Source of the DNA: Fimenecus sp964457415
GTDB taxonomy: Bacteria; Bacillota; Clostridia; Oscillospirales; Acutalibacteraceae
Direction of reading: 5' to 3'
NCBI GenBank assembly: GCA_964457415.1
Contig: CAYWFB010000084.1
Location: 1 to 5,917 of the forward strand
DNA length: 5,917 bases
The notes beneath the pieces were generated by a model that was not told where the DNA came from, searched no databases, and was given only the letters and a program-made list of their open reading frames with translations. The position numbers and the translations under genes were made by a program. Position 1 is the first letter of the stretch; every line of letters starts with the position of its first letter. This document shows positions 1 through 5,706 of this stretch, one piece after another.

Positions 1-133
1 GAAGGTTAGCGAGCATTGAGGGCTTTGTGAGGTCGTTGATAGCAACAACATCATAGCCTTCTGCGCCGAACATCTGTCTGAAAGCAAGACGTCCGATACG
101 GCCGAAGCCGTTAATTGCAACTTTAACTGACAT
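1..133 (-). CDS. gap: Glyceraldehyde-3-phosphate dehydrogenase, N-terminal fragment (cut by window edge)
   Basis: This glycolytic enzyme oxidises and phosphorylates glyceraldehyde 3-phosphate to 1,3-bisphosphoglycerate in the cytoplasm while reducing NAD+. Only the first 44 residues are present. They begin MSVKVAINGFGRIGRLAFRQ, the classic GAPDH opening: a first beta strand followed by the glycine-rich dinucleotide loop (N8-G-F-G-R-I-G-R15). Residues 32-35 read INDL; the Asp after the second strand binds the adenosine ribose of NAD and favours NAD over NADP (family knowledge). The catalytic Cys lies outside the window. The start is set by the ATG at 131-133 with a strong GGAGGA ribosome binding site (minus strand of 141-146). 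A sigma-A-like promoter and a Rex-like site lie upstream. Identity is near certain; whether this is the glycolytic or gluconeogenic paralogue cannot be settled from 44 residues, though the Asp favours the glycolytic one. Confidence 0.96.
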   Translation of the reverse strand, partial: MSVKVAINGFGRIGRLAFRQMFGAEGYDVVAINDLTKPSMLANL

Positions 134-192
134 TTTGAATTCCTCCAAATAAATTATTTACATTTATTAGTATGCATATTATTGCGTATATT

Positions 193-221
193 ATTTTATC
201 TCTTTTCAAGTAAATATGCAA
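193..221 (-). promoter_or_regulatory. Candidate sigma-A promoter of gap
   Basis: Read on the minus strand, TTGCAT (216-221) is followed after 17 bp by TAAAAT (193-198). This is a weak -35 (3 of 6) with a good -10 (5 of 6) at ideal spacing. Transcription would start near 185-188, leaving a leader of about 50-55 nt before the gap ATG. The call comes from the hexamers and spacing only. Other AT-rich hexamers occur nearby, so the exact start is uncertain. Confidence 0.5.
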
Positions 222-246
222 GTATTATTTTGAATTTTTTGGTGTT

Positions 247-264
247 TTGTGAATATTTTGTCAA
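247..264. promoter_or_regulatory. Rex-like operator (candidate) in the gap/kinase divergent spacer
   Basis: The 18-bp site reads TTGTGAA-TATT-TTGTCAA. Rex, the NADH/NAD+-sensing repressor of Firmicutes, binds TTGTGAA-NNNN-TTCACAA or close variants (known). The left half matches fully and the right half matches 5 of 7, so 12 of 14 defined positions agree. It lies about 25 bp upstream of the candidate gap -35. Rex control of gap is known in several Firmicutes, which fits the position. The distal half (TTGTCA) could also overlap a -35 element of the plus-strand gene. AT-rich DNA yields such sites by chance, so this remains a candidate. Confidence 0.35.
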
Positions 265-317
265 TGGGCACAAAAATCAACGCATAAAAGCTTAAAATGG
301 GTGTAAAATTTATATAT

Positions 318-324
318 GAGGTGG
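318..324 (+). promoter_or_regulatory. Ribosome binding site that sets the kinase-like gene start
   Basis: GAGGTGG lies 8 nt before the ATG at 333. The alternative in-frame ATG at 297, 12 codons earlier, has only AT-rich DNA before it and would place this purine-rich site inside the coding region. The downstream ATG is therefore preferred. Confidence 0.7.
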
Positions 325-332
325 TTGTGTTT

Positions 333-977
333 ATGAATCATGGTGATATGCCCGCACATATTAAGGCTTATACACGGGATAATCTGCAAAATTTGTTTGA
401 CCGGGCTTTTCTTTCGGGGAACAATTCCGCTTTAAGAGAGAATTACAGAGCTTTGCGAAATATTGAATTGAACAAATTTACCGAAACTATGAATGAGCGT
501 ATAAACATATCTGCCCTTGCAGAAAATCTCACAATCGCCTGCGATATTCTCACCGCAGATGCGGGTGTGAATTTCATTTTCTGTGGGAACAGCACCTCCC
601 CCGTTTATTGCAACGGCAAGGCGCTGACAAAAGCCATTTTAAATCTGCTTTCAAACGCATATCTTCACGGCACAGGAAAGCTTATTACCATAAAAGCCGT
701 TGAAACCACGAATTATATTAAAATTGAAGTCAAAAATGAAGGTGCATTCAATACAGAAAAATTTGGCAAAGGACTTTCGTTCATCCATAACACCTGCGCC
801 CTCTATGGCGGATTTTTTATTGAAACCGATTTATTTTCAACCGACGCAGTAATTCTCATAAAAAAAGTCCCTGCAAAAAAATGCAAGGACTTTTATGTGC
901 CCGATTTCTGTGAGTATTTAAGTGACCGTCTATCCCCTGTTTATGTGGAGATGTTTGGAATGGAGTATAGAAGTTAA
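333..977 (+). CDS. Stand-alone histidine-kinase-like ATPase (GHKL/HATPase_c), no sensor domain
   Basis: This is a 214-aa soluble protein (226 aa from the weaker ATG at 297). Numbering here is from 333. Residues about 5-60 look like two helices, as in a kinase dimerisation hairpin, but have no standard H-box; the only nearby His in a helix is H9, very close to the N-terminus. Residues about 60-178 form the ATP-binding fold: an N-box (ILNLLSNAYLHG, about 102-113), a G1-like VKNEG (about 133-137) where the usual DxGxG Asp is Asn, and a G2-like GKGLSFI (about 145-151). No signal peptide, membrane helix, PAS or receiver domain is seen. The last 30-odd residues after the final strand (VILIKK) are encoded by a terminator-like hairpin and the DNA beyond it, so they are probably not part of the domain. 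It is divergent from gap and convergent with spoIIE. It may be a cytoplasmic or orphan two-component kinase, or a relic. The substrate is unknown; an ATP-binding fold is well supported, kinase activity is not. Confidence 0.75.
   Translation: MNHGDMPAHIKAYTRDNLQNLFDRAFLSGNNSALRENYRALRNIELNKFTETMNERINISALAENLTIACDILTADAGVNFIFCGNSTSPVYCNGKALTKAILNLLSNAYLHGTGKLITIKAVETTNYIKIEVKNEGAFNTEKFGKGLSFIHNTCALYGGFFIETDLFSTDAVILIKKVPAKKCKDFYVPDFCEYLSDRLSPVYVEMFGMEYRS
863..894. terminator. Bidirectional terminator-like hairpin inside the kinase-like reading frame
   Basis: The arms AAAAGTCCCTGCA (863-875) and TGCAAGGACTTTT (882-894) pair at 12 of 13 positions (one C/A mismatch) around a 6-nt A loop. On the plus strand the stem ends in TTTT. 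On the minus strand it is followed by a run of seven T (from 860-866), which is the stronger terminator. It probably ends transcripts arriving from spoIIE and may also end the plus-strand transcript. It lies within the last 40 codons of the plus-strand gene, which is unusual. Confidence 0.65.
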
Positions 978-984
978 AGCATAG

Positions 985-1006
985 CCTTCCCCCTACGAGG
1001 GGAAGG
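985..1006. repeat. GC-rich palindrome, left part of a composite intergenic repeat
   Basis: CCTTCCCC (985-992) pairs perfectly with GGGGAAGG (999-1006) across a 6-nt loop. It is followed by GTGCCGAGGAACGAGGCGGAAGG-type sequence to about 1032. This resembles the REP-like elements scattered between genes in many Clostridia genomes (general knowledge, copy number not checked). No T-run follows at once, so it is not called as a terminator. Confidence 0.6.
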
Positions 1007-1042
1007 TGCCGAGGAACGAGGCGGAAGGGAGGATTTTTATTT

Positions 1043-1156
1043 AAAGAATAGAGAATAAAGAAAAAAGAATAATGTAGGGTCTGCGACGCAATTTTATAAT
1101 TTATAATCAGCAACGCAGTTCCTTTTTTATTCTTTATTCATTATTATTTATTCTTT
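1043..1156. repeat. AT-rich imperfect inverted repeat (MITE-like or long hairpin)
   Basis: AAAGAATA (1043-1050) pairs with TATTCTTT (1149-1156). GAATAAAGAA (1053-1062) pairs with TTCTTTATTC (1130-1139). A run of A (1061-1066) faces a run of T (1123-1128), and the centre holds CTGCG (1081-1085) facing CGCAG (1114-1118). The whole 114-bp piece can fold as one long interrupted hairpin. It has no coding capacity that looks real. The arrangement resembles non-autonomous palindromic elements common in gut Clostridia, but no transposase or clear target duplication is visible. Confidence 0.55.
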
Positions 1157-1158
1157 TA

Positions 1159-1176
1159 TCCACCCTCAAGGGTGGA
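1159..1176. repeat. Short palindrome next to the spoIIE stop
   Basis: TCCACCCT and AGGGTGGA form an 8-bp stem with a 2-nt loop (or 7 bp with a 4-nt loop). It begins 8 bp beyond the spoIIE stop codon on the minus strand. It lacks a following T-run, so it may be the right-hand end of the composite repeat, or an mRNA 3' stabiliser, and not a full terminator. Confidence 0.5.
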
Positions 1177-1184
1177 GCCCATTC

Positions 1185-3494
1185 TCATTCTTGGTTTATA
1201 TTTATCTTTACCACCGCCACGGTAATATCATCGTGCCGTGATATATTTCTGCCCTTGGCTATGGCACAAAGCTTTTCGGGCAAATCGTAAGAAAATCCCT
1301 TTTGAGCAATATACGCCTTGATTTCTTCAAGACTTGCATCTGCCGCGCCGTCGGACATCATAATAAGCACATCGTCTTCCTTTAATCCACCTCGCACGGT
1401 GGCAAATTCCGCTTCCCTTAAAATACCAATGGGCATTGCGGATTTTTTAATTTCGCTCACCTTACCCTTTCGGTATAAAAGCGACACCGCCGCGCCCGCC
1501 TTGTAGATTACAGATTGTCCGTTATAGAGATTGATTTTGAGAATATCAAGCGTTGCAAGAGACTCATCACGACTTTTCACAAGCATTGCAGAATTCACCA
1601 AACGCAAAGCACAGGGGAAAGAAAATCCCGAAACAATCAGACGGGAAATAAGTGACGCTGTCATAGCCCCGTCAATCGCCGCACGGCTACCCGTTCCCAT
1701 TCCGTCACTGAGCAGTGCTATAAAATTGCCCTTGCCGTCAAAAAACGAGTCAAAGCAATCACCGCAAATCTCATTTTCGGCACTTGAAATCTGGTGATAA
1801 ATACACTCTGCCGAATAAAGCGGAGTTTCCCAGAACATCAGATTTTTTTCTTTTTCACCCTTGATTATTGCAGGGCTTGAAAATTCACGCTCAGCAACTC
1901 TTTCAATACACTCCTTAATTTCGTCGTCGGTGACCTTGCAGTTGGAATTTACGGTAAGATTGACCATCATATTAAGGTCTTCGTCCTCATAGCAGTTGAC
2001 AAAAGCATCCGCGCCAATATCCTCAAGACTGTTTTTGAGTGCCTCACTCTTGCCCGCAAGAACTCTTGCTCCATTTTGAAAATCGACAAGTAAATCGTCA
2101 AGCATTTCGCAGACGGTATCAAATTGGTCAGCAGTAATTTTTCGCATTTCGTTTATTCTCCCCTCCGCACCCAGTCGCGCGGAATATGATGAGTAGTTTT
2201 TATTGAAGCTATCGCAAAGGCTCATAATTCTTATGCACCTGCCCTGCAATGACGCGGGCACAAAAGAGGGTGTGACCGCCCCTGTTTTGCGGATTTCTTC
2301 AAGCACCGCATCGAATTCGCCGAGTGTTCCCGGCAAGCCCTCTGCCCAGCATTTCTGATAGCTTGCGCAATCGGTACAAACATTGTCACGCACCCTGAGA
2401 TATACACCCGTGGTATCGGGCACTGCCTTTTCTTTTAAGATTTCAGAAACCTTTGTCACAGTCCCCGACATATTACCAACCGCATCCCGAACAGAACGAA
2501 GTCTTAATATCATCATATTTTTAATTGCCGAGCCCTCGCCCGAATAAGCCGACACAGAAAGCCGTGTTTTTGCACGGATAAAGAATTTATGAGGAGTTGC
2601 AATGAACGCAACCGATGCAATTGCAGTTTCTATAAGCGGTCCGATTGTGGTTTCATCGCTGAAATAAAGATAAGCCGTGCCGTAGGCGAAAATATAGGCA
2701 AAGGCGCATAAGAATCTGCCCGAATAAGAAAAAAGACCCGAAAAAAGACCCGCTGCACCATAGCAGAACACGGGCAAGCCCTCAATACCCGTCAGTGCAA
2801 AGCCCAATGCCGCACCCGTGCCGATTGTAGCACCTCCGCTTTCTCTGAAAAGATAGGCCGCACACAAAATTATATAAGAGCATACCGCCCCCGCAGGACT
2901 TATACCCAACACCGTTAAATCCGAGGCAGAGAGAATTACGGTGAGCCCCGAAATCATAAGAAAAGTAAGCTCGCGAGCGGTCAAAGAGTGCTCACCTTTC
3001 AATTTTTCAATACTTGAAAATCCCACAGAAAATACGAATGCACCACCAAAGGATGCCGCAGTTTCTGCCACAAGCATAAAAATCTGCTTTAAGGTGAATT
3101 CAGTGGCAATCATAAATGCAATTCCCGTTGAAACAGTTACAAAAAACGCACACGCCGCCCCTACCCAAGCCTTACCGCGTAGCTTTACAAAGCTATTGGT
3201 GTAAATTTTAAGGGTATAAACCAAAATCAAAGCCATTACATAGCGAAACGCCTGATTGAATTCATAAGTGACTATGTAGCCCAGCATTGCACCAAGGCAC
3301 GAAAAAAATGTATATTTTCTACCCGTACCGCTACAAAAACCCAACCCCAAGGGTGAAAAATATGGTTGTACAGAGGTTGCGGCTAAAATGGCAGCAACGG
3401 AAAAATGGACAAACTGCTCAAATGCAGATTTTGCAAGCGCCGACACCGCAATTTTTTCATTACCCTCGCTCACCTGAAATTCATATTCATTCAT
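1185..3494 (-). CDS. spoIIE: Stage II sporulation protein E (membrane PP2C-type phosphatase)
   Basis: SpoIIE sits at the asymmetric division septum and dephosphorylates SpoIIAA~P, which leads to release of sigma F in the forespore (known for the family). The protein is 769 aa, slightly shorter than the roughly 827 aa of B. subtilis. Residues about 27-302 hold some ten hydrophobic segments, the membrane domain. A central regulatory region follows (about 310-560), with the family's cysteine motif C373-x2-C376-x5-C-W383. The PP2C phosphatase domain spans about 560-766. Its metal-binding aspartates are visible at D579 (ICGDC), D597 (LLSDGMGTG), D715 (MMSDGAAD) and D755/D756 (RHDDITV), so catalysis should be intact. 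The start ATG (3492-3494) is preceded by GGTGAG at a short 3-nt spacing, so initiation may be modest; no better in-frame start is seen. A terminator upstream separates it from the aspS operon, which implies its own promoter. Partners spoIIAA/AB are not nearby, as is usual. Confidence 0.97.
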   Translation of the reverse strand: MNEYEFQVSEGNEKIAVSALAKSAFEQFVHFSVAAILAATSVQPYFSPLGLGFCSGTGRKYTFFSCLGAMLGYIVTYEFNQAFRYVMALILVYTLKIYTNSFVKLRGKAWVGAACAFFVTVSTGIAFMIATEFTLKQIFMLVAETAASFGGAFVFSVGFSSIEKLKGEHSLTARELTFLMISGLTVILSASDLTVLGISPAGAVCSYIILCAAYLFRESGGATIGTGAALGFALTGIEGLPVFCYGAAGLFSGLFSYSGRFLCAFAYIFAYGTAYLYFSDETTIGPLIETAIASVAFIATPHKFFIRAKTRLSVSAYSGEGSAIKNMMILRLRSVRDAVGNMSGTVTKVSEILKEKAVPDTTGVYLRVRDNVCTDCASYQKCWAEGLPGTLGEFDAVLEEIRKTGAVTPSFVPASLQGRCIRIMSLCDSFNKNYSSYSARLGAEGRINEMRKITADQFDTVCEMLDDLLVDFQNGARVLAGKSEALKNSLEDIGADAFVNCYEDEDLNMMVNLTVNSNCKVTDDEIKECIERVAEREFSSPAIIKGEKEKNLMFWETPLYSAECIYHQISSAENEICGDCFDSFFDGKGNFIALLSDGMGTGSRAAIDGAMTASLISRLIVSGFSFPCALRLVNSAMLVKSRDESLATLDILKINLYNGQSVIYKAGAAVSLLYRKGKVSEIKKSAMPIGILREAEFATVRGGLKEDDVLIMMSDGAADASLEEIKAYIAQKGFSYDLPEKLCAIAKGRNISRHDDITVAVVKININQE

Positions 3495-3530
3495 AAACTC
3501 ACCAACTTTGCACTTTTACATTCTCTCATA

Positions 3531-3536
3531 ATTATA
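3531..3536 (-). promoter_or_regulatory. Candidate -10 element of the spoIIE promoter
   Basis: The minus strand carries a perfect TATAAT here, 36 bp before the spoIIE start, giving a leader of about 30 nt. No good -35 lies 17 bp upstream (CAAAAA at 3554-3559), as expected for an activator-dependent promoter; B. subtilis spoIIE needs Spo0A~P (known). A TTGACA/TGTCAA motif at 3592-3597 is a poor match (5 of 7) to a Spo0A box. The -10 is directly seen; Spo0A control is inference. Confidence 0.45.
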
Positions 3537-3616
3537 TGCTTGTCCGTGCGTGTTTTTTGGCGTATTAGGTCAGTAAATTTATGTTATTTTGTGTCAATAA
3601 TGATTGAATAAACTAT

Positions 3617-3652
3617 GAAAAATAGCGGCGGAGCTACTGAGGCTCCGCCGCT
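3617..3652 (-). terminator. Rho-independent terminator of the hisS-aspS-small protein operon
   Basis: AGCGGCGGAGC (3624-3634) and GCTCCGCCGCT (3642-3652) form a perfect 11-bp GC-rich stem with a 7-nt loop. Read on the minus strand the stem is followed by ATTTTTC. It begins about 8 bp after the stop of the 82-aa gene and ends before the spoIIE promoter region, so it isolates spoIIE from the upstream operon. Confidence 0.9.
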
Positions 3653-3659
3653 GCTTTAT

Positions 3660-3908
3660 TTATTCATTTTCTTCCTTTTCATAGCTTCTGTTGCGCTTTT
3701 CAATTCGCTTTTCGCGAAATTTTTCAAAAGCAATTTCCATAGCTATAAAAGCGGGAATTATAAGAATTGCAAAGAAAATTCTTATGGGCGTTACCGTTGG
3801 GTCGTTTGAATATTTGGCCTCACCCTCGGCAAAGGCTGAAATGCACAATGAGAGGCTGAAAGCAACCGTCATAACCGCCGTATTCAGTTTTCTCATTATG
3901 TTTTTCAT
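3660..3908 (-). CDS. Small predicted membrane protein with signal peptide, function unknown
   Basis: I do not recognise the family. The 82-aa product has a basic start (MKNIMRKL), a hydrophobic stretch (about 9-24) and an AFA-like signal peptidase site near residues 25-28, so it looks like a signal peptide. A short polar segment (EGEAKYSNDPTVTP) follows, then a second hydrophobic segment (about 42-58, IRIFFAILIIPAFIAMEIA) and a highly charged tail rich in K, R and E. The likely topology is a short outside loop, one membrane helix and a cytoplasmic charged tail. The start at 3908 is supported by TTGAGGT (minus strand of 3915-3921) at a normal spacing; the Met at codon 5 is too far from it. It begins 13 nt after the aspS stop, with its ribosome binding site directly after that stop, and a terminator follows, so it is the last gene of the operon and probably translation-coupled. 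Why such a protein travels with tRNA synthetase genes is not known from the sequence. Being real is supported by the RBS, tight spacing and terminator. Confidence 0.8.
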   Translation of the reverse strand: MKNIMRKLNTAVMTVAFSLSLCISAFAEGEAKYSNDPTVTPIRIFFAILIIPAFIAMEIAFEKFREKRIEKRNRSYEKEENE

Positions 3909-3921
3909 AACTTTACCTCAA

Positions 3922-5706
3922 TTATTTTTCTTCGGGTTTAACTGCAATTCCAAGTTCGTCAAGCTGAAGTGTATCAACGGGTGATGGGCACTCTGTCATG
4001 GGCTCGCTCGCATTCTGAAGCTTGGGGAATGCGATAACGTCGCGGAGTGACTCTGCACCAATCATCTGCATTACAAGTCTATCAAGACCGATACCCATAC
4101 CGCCGTGAGGTGGTGGGCCAAAGCGGAATGCATCGGTCAAGAAGCCGAATTTCTCGTAAGCCTCTTCGTCTGAAAGACCAAGAAGTGTGAACATTCTCTT
4201 CTGGAGTACGGGGTCAGTGATACGGATTGAACCACTTGAAAGCTCAACGCCGTTAAGAACAAGGTCATAAGCCTTTGCACGAACAGCCGCCTTGTCTGTT
4301 TCAAGATATTCAAGGCACTCATCCATAGGAGAAGTGAATGGGTGGTGCATAGCAACAAAGGCCTGTGCGTCTTCGTCCCACTCGAAGAAAGGGAATTCTG
4401 TAATCCACAAGAGATTATATTTGTCTGTTGGGATAATATCAAGCTTCTTTGCAACTTCCTGACGGAGTGCGCCAAGAACTGAAAGTACACTGTTTTTCTT
4501 TGTATCTGCAACGATAAGCACAACGTCGCCTGTTTCTGCACCTGCTTTATTAAGAAGTGCGGTCATTTCGTCTTCCGTGAGGAACTTTGCAAATGAAGAT
4601 GCAAGTCCATCAGGCATAAGACGAGCAAATGCAAGTCCTTTAGCACCGATACCGCGAACGAACTCTGTGAGCTTGTCAATTTCTTTTCTTGTAAGAGTTG
4701 AAACTGCATTTTTAGCAGTGATACAGTAAACTGCGCCACCTGCTTCAAGAGCAGATGTGAATACGCCAAATCCGCAACCTTTAACTACATCACCAAGGTC
4801 GCAAAGCTCCATACCGTAACGAGTATCGGGCTTATCAGAGCCGTAACGCTCCATAGCGTCTTTATATGTTAAGCGAGGAAGTGGTAACTGAATGTCAACA
4901 CCCATAGCCTCTTTGAATACTCGCTGAATGTAGCCCTCGCCCATACCCATAACGTCATCAACGTCAACGAATGACATTTCAAGGTCAATCTGTGTGAATT
5001 CAGGCTGACGGTCAGCACGAAGGTCTTCGTCACGGAAGCAACGAGCAATCTGCATATAACGGTCAAAGCCTGCTACCATTGAAAGCTGTTTGTAAAGCTG
5101 GGGTGACTGTGGAAGAGCATAGAAACTTCCGTTGTGAATTCTTGACGGAACAAGGAAGTCACGTGCACCCTCGGGAGTTGAACGGATGAGCATTGGAGTT
5201 TCAATCTCAATAAATCCGTTTTCATCAAAATAGTCGCGAGTGATTTTTGTAATCTTATGACGAAGAAGAATATTCTTCTGCAAGTCAGGACGACGAAGGT
5301 CAAGATAACGATATTTAAGTCTTGTAACCTCTGATGTCTGACAATTTTCAACGATTTCAAAGGGAGGAGTTTCGCTGACACCGAGAACTCTTAAATCCTT
5401 TACCTCGATTTCAATATCACCTGTGGGAATATCCTTGTTTTTTGAAGAACGCTCACGAACAACACCCTTTGCCATAAGTACAAATTCGCTACGGGCAGTA
5501 AATGCTTTATTGAAAATCTCGCGGTCTGTATTATCGTCAAAAGCCAACTGCACAACGCCCGTTCTGTCGCGCAAGTCAATGAAAATAAGCGCGCCGAGGT
5601 CACGCTGACGCTGTACCCAACCGCTGACTACAACCTCGTTACCGATATTTTCAGCATTGAGAGTACCGCAGTAATGTGTTCTTTTTAAACCGTTCATTGT
5701 ATCCAT
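3922..5706 (-). CDS. aspS: Aspartyl-tRNA synthetase
   Basis: This class II synthetase charges tRNA-Asp with aspartate using ATP in the cytoplasm. At 594 aa it is full length for the bacterial type (about 590). Residues about 8-110 form the anticodon-binding OB fold (GWVQRQRDLGALIFIDLRDR). KYRYLDLRRP (131-140) opens the catalytic domain. Motif 1 lies around FIEIETPML (165-173). The aspartate-site loop QSPQLYKQ is at 200-207 and motif 2, FRDEDLRADRQPEFTQ, at 224-239. The bacterial insertion (GAD) domain spans roughly 290-420. Motif 3 is GIGLDRLVM (538-546). All key motifs are intact. The residue after RD in the OB fold is Leu (L37), as in tRNA-Asp-specific enzymes such as E. coli; non-discriminating enzymes often have His there (family knowledge). 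The start at 5706 is chosen because GGAGGTG lies 7 nt before it; Met4 would be too far. Its start overlaps the hisS stop by one base. Confidence 0.98.
   Translation of the reverse strand: MDTMNGLKRTHYCGTLNAENIGNEVVVSGWVQRQRDLGALIFIDLRDRTGVVQLAFDDNTDREIFNKAFTARSEFVLMAKGVVRERSSKNKDIPTGDIEIEVKDLRVLGVSETPPFEIVENCQTSEVTRLKYRYLDLRRPDLQKNILLRHKITKITRDYFDENGFIEIETPMLIRSTPEGARDFLVPSRIHNGSFYALPQSPQLYKQLSMVAGFDRYMQIARCFRDEDLRADRQPEFTQIDLEMSFVDVDDVMGMGEGYIQRVFKEAMGVDIQLPLPRLTYKDAMERYGSDKPDTRYGMELCDLGDVVKGCGFGVFTSALEAGGAVYCITAKNAVSTLTRKEIDKLTEFVRGIGAKGLAFARLMPDGLASSFAKFLTEDEMTALLNKAGAETGDVVLIVADTKKNSVLSVLGALRQEVAKKLDIIPTDKYNLLWITEFPFFEWDEDAQAFVAMHHPFTSPMDECLEYLETDKAAVRAKAYDLVLNGVELSSGSIRITDPVLQKRMFTLLGLSDEEAYEKFGFLTDAFRFGPPPHGGMGIGLDRLVMQMIGAESLRDVIAFPKLQNASEPMTECPSPVDTLQLDELGIAVKPEEK

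Noticed and set aside
282..310. Possible forespore sigma (F/G) promoter before the kinase-like gene (GCATA then GGGTGTAAAAT)
   Set aside because: The spacing and the -10 block do not fit the consensus well enough, and AT-rich DNA gives such matches easily.
333..977. Idea that the kinase-like gene is SpoIIAB, the antagonist in the SpoIIE pathway
   Set aside because: SpoIIAB is about 145 aa without an N-terminal helical hairpin and is encoded with spoIIAA and sigF; this protein is longer, has kinase-type N-box and G2 patterns, and lacks that context.
856..1113. Minus-strand open frame of 85 codons across the repeat region
   Set aside because: It covers the terminator hairpin and the palindromic repeats, has no ribosome binding site, and its product is low in domain-like features; it is a by-product of repeat sequence.
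3592..3597. TTGACA on the minus strand as a consensus -35 for spoIIE
   Set aside because: No -10 hexamer lies 16-18 bp downstream; TAATAC is 24 bp away and TATAAT 55 bp away.
3615..3809. Plus-strand open frames over the 82-aa gene and the terminator (also 3691-3984)
   Set aside because: They run antisense to a well-supported minus-strand gene, begin inside or next to the terminator stem, and have no convincing ribosome binding site.
4137..5603. Several minus-strand frames of 65-134 codons inside aspS
   Set aside because: They are out-of-frame shadows of the intact aspS gene, with compositions unlike real proteins.
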